Assembly: GCF_022627575.1 (NCBI RefSeq)
Contig: NZ_JADEYQ010000008.1
Coordinates: 1-64,000, forward strand
Length of the DNA stretch: 64,000 nucleotides
Source: Sphingobacterium rhinopitheci
GTDB taxonomy: Bacteria > Bacteroidota > Bacteroidia > Sphingobacteriales > Sphingobacteriaceae
Direction of reading: 5' to 3'
The position numbers and the translations under genes are program-made. Shown one piece after another: positions 34,892-44,264 of the stretch; the stretch's first letter is position 1, and each line of letters opens with the position of its first letter. Under the pieces are notes generated by a model. That model worked only from the letters and a program-made list of their open reading frames with translations. It was not told where the DNA came from and did not search any database.

Positions 34892-35217
34892 AGAAAACCT
34901 AAATCTAGCTTTGCTTCTTCACTCATCATATCTCTAGTCCATGGCGGATCGAAGGTTAACTCTACGAGGGACTCCTTAACACCATCGATACCTGCCACTT
35001 TGCGCTGAACCTCATCCATGATCTCTCCAGCAACAGGGCAGCCTGGCGCTGTCAATGTCATGACCACTTTGGCGATGCCTCCTTCTTTGGTGATTATCTC
35101 ATATACTAAGCCTAAATCAATAATATTTGCCGGTTTTAATTCGGGATCATATACGGTTTCTAATACTTCTTGAATCTTAGGCGCTAAATTAAGATGATCT
35201 ATAATTATTATGTTCAT
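34888..35217 (-). CDS. MIP18/DUF59 family Fe-S assembly protein
   Basis: A 109-residue protein of the DUF59 (SufT/PaaD-like) family. YDPELKPANIIDLGLVYEI (residues 23-41) is the family signature and LTAPGCPVAGEIMDEVQ (55-71) carries the conserved cysteine. These proteins help Fe-S cluster maturation; in this phylum they often accompany SUF genes, but none are nearby. The gene overlaps the 3' end of the upstream glycosyltransferase by 29 bases and the convergent khtU by four. The start is the only ATG compatible with the domain. Confidence 0.88.
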   Translation of the reverse strand: MNIIIIDHLNLAPKIQEVLETVYDPELKPANIIDLGLVYEIITKEGGIAKVVMTLTAPGCPVAGEIMDEVQRKVAGIDGVKESLVELTFDPPWTRDMMSEEAKLDLGFL

Positions 35218-36376
35218 TTTCTTTAATTAATTGCTGATAAACCTCTTCTATTAACGATATATATATTTTTGCTGTATACTTATTTTGAAATTCATTGATA
35301 CAGTTTTTACTAATTAATTCTTTTGTATGGATATCCATATTTGACCAAGTATCCAAAGCAGATATAATACTTGCTCTATTATATGGGTCAAATTGAATTC
35401 CTGTGTATAAAGGTACAACCATTTGTTTTAATATGCCAATGTTGCTACATATGATAGGTGTACCCATCGCAAAAGCCTCTATAATGGTCATCGGCATACC
35501 TTCGTAGCATACTGAAGGAACAATTAGTGCATTTGCGCTATTTATTTCTTTTTGTAATATTTCTTTATTTTGAAATCCTAAATATTCAATATTGCTATTA
35601 ATATCTGCGTAATCCTGAACCTGTTTTTCCAAAGGGCCTGTTCCAAATATTTTGATCCTATAATCTGTTTTTGAAATTGCTTCTAGAAGTTGTATAATTC
35701 CTTTTTCTTCCGACAATCGTCCGATATAAATATAATAGTCCCTAAATACCTTTTCTGTGCTGGCTATAGTTGAATTTACAAAATTTGGCTTTACGGTAAA
35801 TTTATTAGGATCAACGCCTAATGATGATTCGTTAAATATCGCTTTAGAAAAATTAGAAAATGTAAAATACCTATCTACTAATTGCCAAGTATTTATCTTT
35901 TTATGTATCCAATAGGTATATGCAGTGATAAATGTCTTTACTAGAGAATGATCTAATGCTTTGTTTTTTACGGCAGTCCATGGGAAATCTTCCTTTATGC
36001 TTTCGGTATGTACACTACCATTGTAAAATAATGTTGCCGATGGGCATATTAACCTAAAGTTGTGCAAAGTCATAACAATAGGATAGCCCTTTTTTTTGAG
36101 TTTTCTAATGAGAAAGGGCCCAATTCCATAGTGTAAATTGTGAACATGGATAATGTCAGGATTAAACAGATCTATTTCATTGGTTAACCGTTTAGATATT
36201 ATAATATTTAATGGGTATAGAGCAAATTGTAATAGTCCTTGAAGGCCTTTTTTATTCTTTTCACTTATTATTTTTACCTGATGTCCTTGCTTTGATAGTT
36301 CATTATATTCTTGTTGTACCACAGTATCTTCTCCACCTGAATGTTGATAATAATTATGTAAAACAAGAATTCGCAT
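35189..36376 (-). CDS. Family 4 glycosyltransferase
   Basis: A 395-residue retaining GT-B enzyme. The N-terminal half starts MRILVLHNYYQHSGGEDTVV, with the acceptor-domain motif DIIHVHNLHYGIGPFLI further on. The C-terminal donor domain shows YIYIGRLSEEKGIIQLLEAI and VPSVCYEGMPMTIIEAFAMG, which carries the Glu-x7-Glu nucleotide-sugar site. It probably adds a sugar to a surface polysaccharide or lipid. It stands alone rather than in a polysaccharide cluster. The 29-base overlap with the housekeeping DUF59 gene suggests a late insertion or 3' extension. Confidence 0.87.
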   Translation of the reverse strand: MRILVLHNYYQHSGGEDTVVQQEYNELSKQGHQVKIISEKNKKGLQGLLQFALYPLNIIISKRLTNEIDLFNPDIIHVHNLHYGIGPFLIRKLKKKGYPIVMTLHNFRLICPSATLFYNGSVHTESIKEDFPWTAVKNKALDHSLVKTFITAYTYWIHKKINTWQLVDRYFTFSNFSKAIFNESSLGVDPNKFTVKPNFVNSTIASTEKVFRDYYIYIGRLSEEKGIIQLLEAISKTDYRIKIFGTGPLEKQVQDYADINSNIEYLGFQNKEILQKEINSANALIVPSVCYEGMPMTIIEAFAMGTPIICSNIGILKQMVVPLYTGIQFDPYNRASIISALDTWSNMDIHTKELISKNCINEFQNKYTAKIYISLIEEVYQQLIKENEHNNYRSS

Positions 36377-36393
36377 GATAAGTATAATTTATA

Positions 36394-36401
36394 CAAATAT
36401 A
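36394..36401 (-). promoter_or_regulatory. -7 promoter box of the GT4 gene
   Basis: On the minus strand TATATTTG, 17 bases before the ATG at 36376. Confidence 0.4.
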
Positions 36402-36457
36402 ATATTTATTACTTACCTAATTGTAGCGTATAAGCGCACTGGAAAAAATTAAATTGC

Positions 36458-36465
36458 TATCTTCG
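36458..36465 (+). promoter_or_regulatory. -7-like promoter box of the polyprenyl synthase gene
   Basis: TATCTTCG, one mismatch from TAnnTTTG, 19 bases before the ATG at 36485. Confidence 0.35.
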
Positions 36466-36484
36466 CATACAGTTTTATATTAGT

Positions 36485-37462
36485 ATGTTTGGAAATCCAG
36501 TATATTCAGAAATTATCGATTCTGCATTAGAAAGTGCAGAGTTTCCTTCTTCTCCTGAAAATTTATATGCCCCTGTGCGTTATATTCTTTCGTTGGCAGG
36601 TAAGCGTATCCGTCCACAATTAGTTTTTCTTGGAGCTGATATTTTTGGACATACAGATGTCGCTAGTCTTTTACCCGCTTCCAAAGCAATTGAGTATTTC
36701 CATAATTTCTCTCTAATTCACGATGATATTATGGATAAAGCACCTCTTCGAAGAGGTAAACCTACGGTACATAAACGATGGAATGACAATATCGCTATAC
36801 TTTCGGGTGATGCTCTTTTAGTGAAAGCTTATGAAGAGTTAGCGAATTGTCCGATTGAGGTTGTTCCTTCATTACTCAAAGCATTTAATAAAGTTGCGCT
36901 GGAAGTATGTGAGGGACAGCAATTAGACATGGACTTTGAAGAACGTAATAATGTATCTGAAGAGGAGTATATCGATATGATTCGTTTAAAAACATCAGTT
37001 TTGTTAGGTGGCGCATTGGAAATAGGTGCCATTATAGCAAAAGCGACATTCGAAAATACACATTATATATACAATTTTGGCGTAAATCTAGGTATTGCTT
37101 TTCAATTGCAAGATGATATATTGGATGCTTTTGGTGATCCTCATTCTTTTGGTAAACAAGTAGGTGGCGATATTATTGTTAATAAGAAAACTATCTTACA
37201 TATTCTATTGAAAAAATCATTGCTTGAAGCAGATGTAGATAGTTTTAATGCTATTATGTCCATGAAATCTGATGTTTCCTCGCAAAAAGTAGAAGGTATG
37301 TTAGGCTTGTATGATAAATATGATATCCTAAAAGCTGCAAATTCACTTAAAGAGTATTATACGGCGCAGGCATATACAAATTTGAAACAAATTGATGTCC
37401 CTGAAGGTAGTAAATCACAGTTATTTGACTTAGCGGACAAATTAATGTATCGATCGCGCTAA
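36485..37462 (+). CDS. Polyprenyl diphosphate synthase
   Basis: A 325-residue trans-isoprenyl diphosphate synthase, which lengthens allylic diphosphates with IPP. The first aspartate-rich motif is HDDIMD (79-84), followed by RRGKPTVHKRW (89-99), and the second is LQDDILDAFGD (208-218). LAGKRIRPQL (38-47) binds IPP. Phe75, five residues before the first motif, is a feature of shorter-chain enzymes such as farnesyl/geranylgeranyl synthases, but chain length cannot be settled by eye. The product would feed quinones, undecaprenyl carriers or carotenoids. Single gene with its own promoter box. Confidence 0.9.
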   Translation: MFGNPVYSEIIDSALESAEFPSSPENLYAPVRYILSLAGKRIRPQLVFLGADIFGHTDVASLLPASKAIEYFHNFSLIHDDIMDKAPLRRGKPTVHKRWNDNIAILSGDALLVKAYEELANCPIEVVPSLLKAFNKVALEVCEGQQLDMDFEERNNVSEEEYIDMIRLKTSVLLGGALEIGAIIAKATFENTHYIYNFGVNLGIAFQLQDDILDAFGDPHSFGKQVGGDIIVNKKTILHILLKKSLLEADVDSFNAIMSMKSDVSSQKVEGMLGLYDKYDILKAANSLKEYYTAQAYTNLKQIDVPEGSKSQLFDLADKLMYRSR

Positions 37463-37534
37463 ATTACTTTCAGAAAATTACTTTTTTTTATTTATATTGG
37501 ACTCAAACAAAACATCATAGTATTTAAATTATTA

Positions 37535-38317
37535 ATGGAACCTATCAAAATCACTATATTTCAAGCTTATTTATTTTGGGAGAATGTCGAAAAAAATCTT
37601 CAAAATTTAAGCTTACGCTTATCTAATTTGAAAGAAAAAACTGATTTGATAATACTTCCTGAGATGTTTAATACAGGTTTCTCTATGAATGTAGAGAAAT
37701 GTGCGGAGCGCATGGATGGACAGACGATGCGTTGGATGTTCAATACTTCTAAGTCTTTTGGCTGTATGGTAGCTGGTTCATTGATGGTGGAGGAAAATGG
37801 TAATTATTTTAACCGTTTTGTATGGATGTCTCCAGATGGAAGCTATGTGCATTATGATAAAAGGCATCTTTTCGGTCTAGGAAGTAGTAAAGAAAATGAA
37901 GTCTTTACAGCAGGTACTGATCGCATCATGTTGAAATTGAAAGGTTGGAAGATTTGTCCTATGATTTGTTATGACTTAAGATTCCCTGTCTGGTCTAGAA
38001 ATCAAACAGAAGGATATGATTTACTTGTTTACACAGCAAATTGGCCTGATAAGCGCTCCTCACACTGGAGGTCTTTAATTCCTGCTAGAGCTATTGAAAA
38101 TTTATCCTATGTGATCGGTGTAAATCGAGTAGGGCATGATGGGAATGAGATTTATTATTCTGGCGGTTCTATGTGTATATCTCCTGTCGGTGATGTTATT
38201 TATTATAAACCCGAAGATGAGGATTTATATACATTTACGTTGAATCCTAAAGATTTAATTCAAGCTAGAGAAACATTTCCATTTTTAAATGACGCTGATA
38301 AGTTTTCGATTTTATAA
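37535..38317 (+). CDS. Nitrilase-superfamily amidohydrolase (omega-amidase YafV-like)
   Basis: A 260-residue C-N hydrolase with the intact Glu-Lys-Cys triad: Glu43 (LPEMFNTGFS), Lys109 (HYDKRHLFG) and Cys145 (CPMICYDLRFPVW). The MFNTGFSM and DLRFPVWSRN context matches omega-amidases (YafV/Nit2), which hydrolyse 2-oxoglutaramate and 2-oxosuccinamate, by-products of glutamine and asparagine transamination. The length fits. Located 72 bases after the polyprenyl synthase gene and probably transcribed separately. Confidence 0.88.
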   Translation: MEPIKITIFQAYLFWENVEKNLQNLSLRLSNLKEKTDLIILPEMFNTGFSMNVEKCAERMDGQTMRWMFNTSKSFGCMVAGSLMVEENGNYFNRFVWMSPDGSYVHYDKRHLFGLGSSKENEVFTAGTDRIMLKLKGWKICPMICYDLRFPVWSRNQTEGYDLLVYTANWPDKRSSHWRSLIPARAIENLSYVIGVNRVGHDGNEIYYSGGSMCISPVGDVIYYKPEDEDLYTFTLNPKDLIQARETFPFLNDADKFSIL

Positions 38318-38328
38318 TTAACGAACTG

Positions 38329-38724
38329 TTATTTATAAGGACGATCTAATATAGCGGCCTGTATTACTGCTTGTCTGAAATTGAATTCAAATGCTTCTTC
38401 CTCAACAGTCTGTTTTTCAGAAGTTATAGTTTGCTTCTGTTTTTGGGAAACCATAGCTCTTCTTACTTCTTCTGGGATTTCATCTGCTCTATTATCATAA
38501 TTTCTATTAATATAAGAGTTATCTTTTTTATTACTTGTTACAGTATTAGGAATCATCGTTTTTGGATCCTTTTCCAAAACCGTCTCCATATAGGTTTGTG
38601 GCATCGGGATCGGCCGTTGATTAGGGATTCTTTTTTTAGCTTTTTTTATCTCTTCTTTATAATTCGAATATATTTTGTATATTATTGAACCAATAAAAAT
38701 AATGACAATTAAGAAATTTTCCAT
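38329..38724 (-). CDS. Small membrane-anchored protein of unknown function
   Basis: A 131-residue protein with one N-terminal membrane helix (about 3-21, FLIVIIFIGSIIYKIYSNY) followed by a basic stretch (KEEIKKAKKR) and a low-complexity hydrophilic region. It ends FNFRQAVIQAAILDRPYK, an ending of the type I associate with an uncharacterised Bacteroidota family, but I cannot name it. No catalytic motif. The basic residues after the helix place the C-terminal part in the cytoplasm. Convergent with the omega-amidase gene, with an 11-base gap and no obvious terminator. Confidence 0.6.
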   Translation of the reverse strand: MENFLIVIIFIGSIIYKIYSNYKEEIKKAKKRIPNQRPIPMPQTYMETVLEKDPKTMIPNTVTSNKKDNSYINRNYDNRADEIPEEVRRAMVSQKQKQTITSEKQTVEEEAFEFNFRQAVIQAAILDRPYK

Positions 38725-38835
38725 TCCTAAAGATAATTAATAGGGAATGAATAAAAGAATATTAAAATATTATTTGGAAAATGGGAGATTATTTCTTTAC
38801 TTGCATAAACAACCTAATTAATAAAAAATCTAAAT

Positions 38836-39279
38836 ATGATTAATATGGAAATTACAGATGAGTTTTTTTCATTCTTGTCCGGTAAAGCTTCTACTGCTAT
38901 ATCTAGACGTTTGCAACGAAATTTAAAGGTAACGGGGATGCCTTGTTGTATGACATCAGAGCAATGGAGTATAATGTATCATTTGTGGCAAGAAGAGGGA
39001 CTGACACAACAGGAATTAGCGCATTTCACCTATCGTGACAAGCCAAGTATAACACGTCTTATTAATAACCTGGAGAAATTGGGCTTGGTAATTCGTGTTA
39101 ATGATAAGCAAGATCGTAGATCAAATTTAATCTACCTAACGAAAGAAGGTAGAAAAATGAAAGATGTAGGCCTTGAACAAGCTAAGAAAACACTTTATGA
39201 AGCACTAGAAGGAGTTGAAGAGGAAAACCTAGTGATAGCTCAGCAAATATTAGGAAGAATATTTCAAAACCTTAAATAA
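38836..39279 (+). CDS. MarR-family transcriptional regulator
   Basis: A 147-residue winged-helix protein. Helix-turn-helix: GLTQQELAHFTYRDKPSITR (residues 55-74), with recognition helix KPSITRLINNLEKLGLV and wing RVNDKQDRRSNLIYLTKEG (the DxRxx motif of MarR). Two cysteines in MPCCMTSEQW might allow redox sensing, though this is speculative. Another ATG, at 38845, is also possible. The regulated genes are unknown. A TTTG at 38773-38776 and TTTACTTG at 38796-38803, 19 bases apart, could be its promoter. A strong shared terminator follows at once. Confidence 0.88.
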   Translation: MINMEITDEFFSFLSGKASTAISRRLQRNLKVTGMPCCMTSEQWSIMYHLWQEEGLTQQELAHFTYRDKPSITRLINNLEKLGLVIRVNDKQDRRSNLIYLTKEGRKMKDVGLEQAKKTLYEALEGVEEENLVIAQQILGRIFQNLK

Positions 39280-39311
39280 AAAAATGCGCTAAATTAATTA
39301 GCGCATTTTTT
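39279..39311. terminator. Bidirectional terminator between marR and the GltB-like gene
   Basis: A 14-bp perfect stem (39279-39292 with 39298-39311, loop of 5) with A- and T-tracts at its ends, filling the gap between two convergent genes. Confidence 0.92.
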
Positions 39312-39313
39312 AT

Positions 39314-40870
39314 TTAGTCTAAAAACTCTTCTTTAGCAAAGGAATTTTCTTTCTTATTGAGTTTACCTGTATTTTTAAAATATATTTCTTGGAAACTAAG
39401 TGTTCGGATGCTATCTACTTTTCTAAAGAATTTGGATGCATTAACATCGTCCAGTGTTTTGAAGCCGCAAGCTTCCATTATTTCTACCGTAGCACGTAAT
39501 GTATTACGATGAAATTGTGCGACACGTACATATTTATCTTCCACATCAAGGCCCTTATACAAATGAGGTTTTTGTGTTGCTACACCAACTGGACATACAT
39601 CTTCATTACATTTTAAGGCTTGAATGCAGCCCAATGCGAACATCATTCCTCTAGCACTATAACATGCATCTGCACCTAAAGCAATAGATTTTAATAAATC
39701 AAAGCCTGTAACAATACGGCTTGAAGCTATTACTTTAATATGCTTTTTTAAACCAAAATTAATTAATGTCGTAGTAATAAATGTTAAGGCATCATATAAT
39801 GGCATACCTAAGTTGTCGGTAAACTCAAGAGGTGCAGCACCAGTACCACCTTCAGATCCATCTACAGATATAAAATCTGGAAAAATCTGTGTAGTTTGCA
39901 TCGCATTACATATCTCTATAAATTCTTGTTGATCACCAATACAAATTTTAAAACCTACTGGTTTGTAGCCTGATAATTCTCTTAATCGTTGAATGAATTC
40001 CATCATTTCTATAGGATTAGAGAATGCGCTATGTGCAGGAGGTGACATCACATCTGTGCCTGGTGTTACGTGACGTATAGCAGCTACTTCTGGTGTATTT
40101 TTAGCCGCAGGTAAAATACCTCCATGTCCAGGCTTAGCACCTTGCGATATTTTTAGCTCAATCATTTTGACGTAAGGGCGATTTGCCTTTTCCGTAAATA
40201 GAGCATCATCAAAATTACCTGATTCATTACGGCAGCCAAAATATCCGGTACCTATTTGCCAGATTAAATCTCCACCATTGATATGGTAGTCACTGATACC
40301 ACCTTCCCCGGTATTATGTGCAAAATTTTGTAACGCAGCACCTTTATTAAGCGCAGTGATCGCTGTTTTACTAAGTGCACCATAACTCATCGCTGAAATA
40401 TTATATACACTAAGGCTATAAGGTTGTTTACATAGGCTATTTCCCACCATCGTTCGAAGGTCGTGATTTTCAATATGCGTAGGGAAAATGGAATGGGCCA
40501 CCCATTCATTACCTATCGCTTGTGGATCACTTTGCATACCAAAAGCAACAGTTTCCCTTTGGTTTTTTGCACGTTGATATACAAGAGAACGTTGTCTTCT
40601 GTTGAAAGGTCTACCATCGGTATCTGATTCCCAAAAGTATTGTCTTAATTCTGGACGTATTGATTCGAAGATGTAGCGAAAATATCCTATTAAAGGATAG
40701 TTTCTAAGAATTGCATGATGTGTTTGTATGCTATGATAAATAGCTATTAATAATAATGGGAATGGAATGATCAACAGCCAAAACCATTGTGGGGTAAAAA
40801 TAATACCAAAAGATATGATTATTAAATTTACTATTGTTATTAATAATAGGATTAATTTTCTTACTGCCAT
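39314..40870 (-). CDS. Membrane-anchored FMN-binding glutamate-synthase-like protein
   Basis: A 518-residue protein with two N-terminal hydrophobic helices (about 5-25 and 28-46) followed by the FMN/2-oxoglutarate (GltB central) domain of glutamate synthase. SAMSYGALSKTAITALNKGA, GAKPGHGGILPAAK and SVDGSEGGTGAAPLEF are family motifs. The 3Fe-4S cysteines are conserved as Cys415-x5-Cys421-x4-Cys426. The glutaminase domain is absent, so ammonia or glutamate chemistry of the classical enzyme is unproven. Such stand-alone versions are widespread and functionally unclear. Monocistronic, with a candidate promoter about 63 bases upstream. Confidence 0.85.
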   Translation of the reverse strand: MAVRKLILLLITIVNLIIISFGIIFTPQWFWLLIIPFPLLLIAIYHSIQTHHAILRNYPLIGYFRYIFESIRPELRQYFWESDTDGRPFNRRQRSLVYQRAKNQRETVAFGMQSDPQAIGNEWVAHSIFPTHIENHDLRTMVGNSLCKQPYSLSVYNISAMSYGALSKTAITALNKGAALQNFAHNTGEGGISDYHINGGDLIWQIGTGYFGCRNESGNFDDALFTEKANRPYVKMIELKISQGAKPGHGGILPAAKNTPEVAAIRHVTPGTDVMSPPAHSAFSNPIEMMEFIQRLRELSGYKPVGFKICIGDQQEFIEICNAMQTTQIFPDFISVDGSEGGTGAAPLEFTDNLGMPLYDALTFITTTLINFGLKKHIKVIASSRIVTGFDLLKSIALGADACYSARGMMFALGCIQALKCNEDVCPVGVATQKPHLYKGLDVEDKYVRVAQFHRNTLRATVEIMEACGFKTLDDVNASKFFRKVDSIRTLSFQEIYFKNTGKLNKKENSFAKEEFLD

Positions 40871-40933
40871 AATATAAATAAGGTTTTATTCATAGTTAAC
40901 ATGATTATAATCTGTTTGTTTTCAATTTAGATG

Positions 40934-40941
40934 CAAAATTA
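40934..40941 (-). promoter_or_regulatory. Candidate -7 box of the GltB-like gene
   Basis: On the minus strand TAATTTTG, 63 bases before the ATG at 40870. Confidence 0.3.
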
Positions 40942-41000
40942 GCAAGTAATTTTGGAATAAGTCAATCGTTTGAATTTTTAGTGTATTTTCAAATAAAGCG

Positions 41001-41768
41001 CTATTTCTGTCTGCTTTTTATAATTAAATCACTCATTATTTGATATATTTCAGATAGCGTATTTGAATAACTTAAGAATTTTAAATGCGTAGCCATTGTA
41101 CTTTGATCATTTCTTGTTGCAGGGCCAGTTTGTGTGGCTCTAGGTGGATTTTTTTGAACCTTCATAGCAGTCTCCAAAATGATAGGTTTCATAAGATCAA
41201 AGCTCAGATTTTCTTTTTCAAGGATAGAATGTGCAACTTCAAAAAGAGCATTAGAAAAGTTGTTTACAAAGACAGCAGATATATGTAAGGCCAATCTTTG
41301 GTTACTATTGCATGGGAATGTTTTCGGTGCTATCTTTTGCATCAATGACAATAATAAAAGTTCTACTTCTTTCGTATTTCCCTCAATAGCAAATGGTATT
41401 TGTGCTAGGTCGTAAGGTATATGCTTATTTAGACTTTGGACGGGATAAATGATACCATGGTTAGTAAATCTATACAATACTGATAACGGAGTAGCACCAG
41501 AGGTATGTACTACTATACCTTTGATATTATTTGGCATCTCCTCTATTACAGTAGAGATATAATCGTCAGAAATAGCGATTATATATAAGTCAGCATCTAG
41601 ATAAAGTTCATCTAATGAGTCAATGGCAGTAGATGAAACGACATCAGCCAATGCTTTTGCATTGGCTGATGTTCTATTATAAATTTGTCTAATTTCGTGG
41701 CCTAAGGCATGAAAAGCTTGCGCATAATGTGTCGCTATATTTCCAGCTCCTAAGATTACTATTGTCAT
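41001..41768 (-). CDS. DUF2520 Rossmann-like NAD(P)-binding protein
   Basis: A 255-residue protein. VILGAGNIATHYAQAF (residues 3-18) is a dinucleotide-binding loop, YIIAISDDYISTV lies at the end of the Rossmann domain, and VHTSGATPLSVL, IIYPVQSLN and the second domain LALHISAVFVNNFSNALFE match the Rossmann-like DUF2520 family, related to pyrroline-5-carboxylate reductase and 6-phosphogluconate-dehydrogenase folds. The reaction is unknown. It starts two bases after the ccmF-like gene ends, so it is translationally linked to cytochrome c maturation genes, although no functional link is established. Confidence 0.8.
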   Translation of the reverse strand: MTIVILGAGNIATHYAQAFHALGHEIRQIYNRTSANAKALADVVSSTAIDSLDELYLDADLYIIAISDDYISTVIEEMPNNIKGIVVHTSGATPLSVLYRFTNHGIIYPVQSLNKHIPYDLAQIPFAIEGNTKEVELLLLSLMQKIAPKTFPCNSNQRLALHISAVFVNNFSNALFEVAHSILEKENLSFDLMKPIILETAMKVQKNPPRATQTGPATRNDQSTMATHLKFLSYSNTLSEIYQIMSDLIIKSRQK

Positions 41769-41770
41769 AT

Positions 41771-44245
41771 TTATGATTCTATATTTGCTTCTCGCTTGCC
41801 GTCTTTTACTCTTCTGTATATCGCCATACAGAAACCGACAGTCATTACAATTGTTCCAACCCAGAAGAAATTAATGTAAGGGAATTTAATAGCTTTAAAA
41901 ACAATCCATTTTTTCTCTGGAAGTGGTTTTTGATAAACCATTATTTCTAACTTATCTTTAGCTGGTAAAATGTTAGAAAAGCGGAATTTTAATCCTTGCT
42001 CAGATACATCTTTGTTAAAGTCATATGCATGTCCATCTTTCAATAAGAAAATAGGTTCGGCATTATATTCTTTGTTATCACTAGATATTACTTTAATCTT
42101 TAATCCGACGATAACATCTTTTTCTGCTAAAGGTATATTTTCTAATTTGGCTGATTTGTTAACGCCCTCAATAATATATATACCATTTCTATAACGTAGA
42201 GTATCTCCAATATTTACTTGATATGTTGCAGGTTCATCATAATCTTCAAAGCCTGTTTTTTCTTCTTCATTTAAATTAGAAATGGGAGCCTGTGAATCAG
42301 CTGAAGCTGCTGTTATCAATGTGTATACATCGTGTGTAAAGTAGTGTTTTGTCGCAGGAGTACCTATTAAACCACCCATCGCTGGATTGTTTTGCGCAAA
42401 TGGGCTCAATACAAATTCCTCTAACACTTTACCACTTTCTTCATCTATATTTTCATATTTGATATGGTAAAATACATTTGGTGGTGCTACACTATCACCT
42501 ATATACGTAATTTTATAATTACCCATTTGTACAGGTTCTCCTTCTGTTAAGAAAAGATTCTCTCCAGGATCGGTAAACTTATCACCTTCTTTACCAAAGT
42601 TCTTAACACCTATATAGCCTGTTTCATTAAGTGAAATTACTTCATTGGTCGCCGCTGCTACCAAAGCACCTAACACTAATAATCCAAATCCAATATGTGA
42701 AACGGCTGAACCCGTTAATCGCCATTTTCCTTTAAATGCATCAGCTAAAATGCTAATATTAGCAATGATTGAAAATACAGCAGAAAATGTAATAAGAATG
42801 TACATTACATTAGTATATACTTTCATGACGTATATAGCTATTGCTGCTATTATAATACTTACAATCAGGGAAGCTAATGTTGCCGCCCAGAATTTTTTTG
42901 AATCTGTACGTTTGTATTTTAAGAATTGGGCAACTGCAGATAATAATAAAATAACAACTGCAAATGCTCCTTGCCATTTATTGTAGTGACTGATTGGATC
43001 AATTGGAGGAGCTACATCGGTCCCAAATATTGCATTAAAAACTGGAATAGATGTAGTAGAAATCATTTGAACACATGCTACAGTAAGTACCAAAGCACCT
43101 ATAAATAGCCAAAATTCACGCGAGTATATATCCTCTTCTTTTTTTGTAGAAGGTAGTTCTTTACGTCTCCATATTAGTAACCCTATCATGATCACTAAGA
43201 ATGTCAGGTTAAACCAAATCAATTGGCCTGACATACCTAAACTTGTAAACGAGTGTACAGATGTTTCACCTAATATACCAGAACGTGTTAAGTAAGAAGC
43301 ATAGATTACCAATACAAAACTAATCAATGATAATAGCGTGGCCGAAAAATATCCGTGACCAGAGTGTTTATAAGCCAATATTACGTGAACAGCTGCGATC
43401 AATGTAAACCAAGGAATAATTGATACATTTTCTACAGGATCCCACGCCCAAAAGCCACCAAAGTTAAGTGCTTCATAAGCCCAGAATGACCCCATTATGA
43501 TCCCTGTTCCCAATACCATTACCGCAAATAATGCATATGGTAATCCTGGTGTCAACCATTCTTTGTATCGTCTAGTCCAAAGACCAGCAGCAGCATACGC
43601 AAAAGGAACAATCATCGACGCAAAACCTAAGAATAAGGTTGGCGGGTGAATTACCATCCAATAGTTTTGAAGCAAAGGATTCAATCCTCTCGGTCTGATC
43701 ATCGATAGGTAATTCGGATCACTAAATATAGGTGCTTGTAAAGCATCCCTTAATAAAATGAATGGTGAACTGCCTAAACGTGAACCAAATATTTCAACAC
43801 CTATAAGCATACTTGCTAAGAATGTTTGACAAAGCATGACAAATGTCATTACTGGTGCTTCCCAACTTTTTGATCTAAATACCAAAACGGCACCTAAAAT
43901 AACTTGCCAAAACATCCATAACCAAAAACTCCCTTCCTGGCCTTCCCAGAAGGATGATATGATGTAGTGTGTAGGTAAATTTTTATCAGAATGCGCAAAA
44001 GCATAGTGATATTCAAAAAGGTGATTGTAGATAATGTAAAATAGCGTAGCACCAATTACCAATATTGAAAAGGCATTAGTGAAAAAGCCAATACGACCGA
44101 GTGTTTTCCAGGATTTTTCCTCTGGATTATTTGTCGCAAAGAAGTAACTAACTAATGATAGAATAGCTGCTCCAAATGATAGTACTACAAAAAATTGACC
44201 TATTTGTCCAGGCAGAAGGCTTTCCCCAACGTAATTGACGTCCAT
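41771..44245 (-). CDS. ccmF: Cytochrome c biogenesis protein CcmF/CcsA-like
   Basis: An 824-residue inner-membrane haem-handling protein. The tryptophan-rich haem-binding loop FGGFWAWDPVENVSIIPW is at residues 262-279. Conserved histidines flank it (VIHPPTLFLGF, His200; AHSDKNLPTHYI near 84-95). It has about 13-15 membrane helices plus a large soluble region (about 525-790), longer than the E. coli CcmF (647). It receives haem from CcmE, encoded 19 bases upstream, and attaches it to apocytochrome c outside the inner membrane. The CxxxY form of CcmE here suggests the System I* type. CcmABCD, CcmG and CcmH are not in the window. Confidence 0.9.
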   Translation of the reverse strand: MDVNYVGESLLPGQIGQFFVVLSFGAAILSLVSYFFATNNPEEKSWKTLGRIGFFTNAFSILVIGATLFYIIYNHLFEYHYAFAHSDKNLPTHYIISSFWEGQEGSFWLWMFWQVILGAVLVFRSKSWEAPVMTFVMLCQTFLASMLIGVEIFGSRLGSSPFILLRDALQAPIFSDPNYLSMIRPRGLNPLLQNYWMVIHPPTLFLGFASMIVPFAYAAAGLWTRRYKEWLTPGLPYALFAVMVLGTGIIMGSFWAYEALNFGGFWAWDPVENVSIIPWFTLIAAVHVILAYKHSGHGYFSATLLSLISFVLVIYASYLTRSGILGETSVHSFTSLGMSGQLIWFNLTFLVIMIGLLIWRRKELPSTKKEEDIYSREFWLFIGALVLTVACVQMISTTSIPVFNAIFGTDVAPPIDPISHYNKWQGAFAVVILLLSAVAQFLKYKRTDSKKFWAATLASLIVSIIIAAIAIYVMKVYTNVMYILITFSAVFSIIANISILADAFKGKWRLTGSAVSHIGFGLLVLGALVAAATNEVISLNETGYIGVKNFGKEGDKFTDPGENLFLTEGEPVQMGNYKITYIGDSVAPPNVFYHIKYENIDEESGKVLEEFVLSPFAQNNPAMGGLIGTPATKHYFTHDVYTLITAASADSQAPISNLNEEEKTGFEDYDEPATYQVNIGDTLRYRNGIYIIEGVNKSAKLENIPLAEKDVIVGLKIKVISSDNKEYNAEPIFLLKDGHAYDFNKDVSEQGLKFRFSNILPAKDKLEIMVYQKPLPEKKWIVFKAIKFPYINFFWVGTIVMTVGFCMAIYRRVKDGKREANIES

Positions 44246-44264
44246 GAATGATGATGATTAATAA

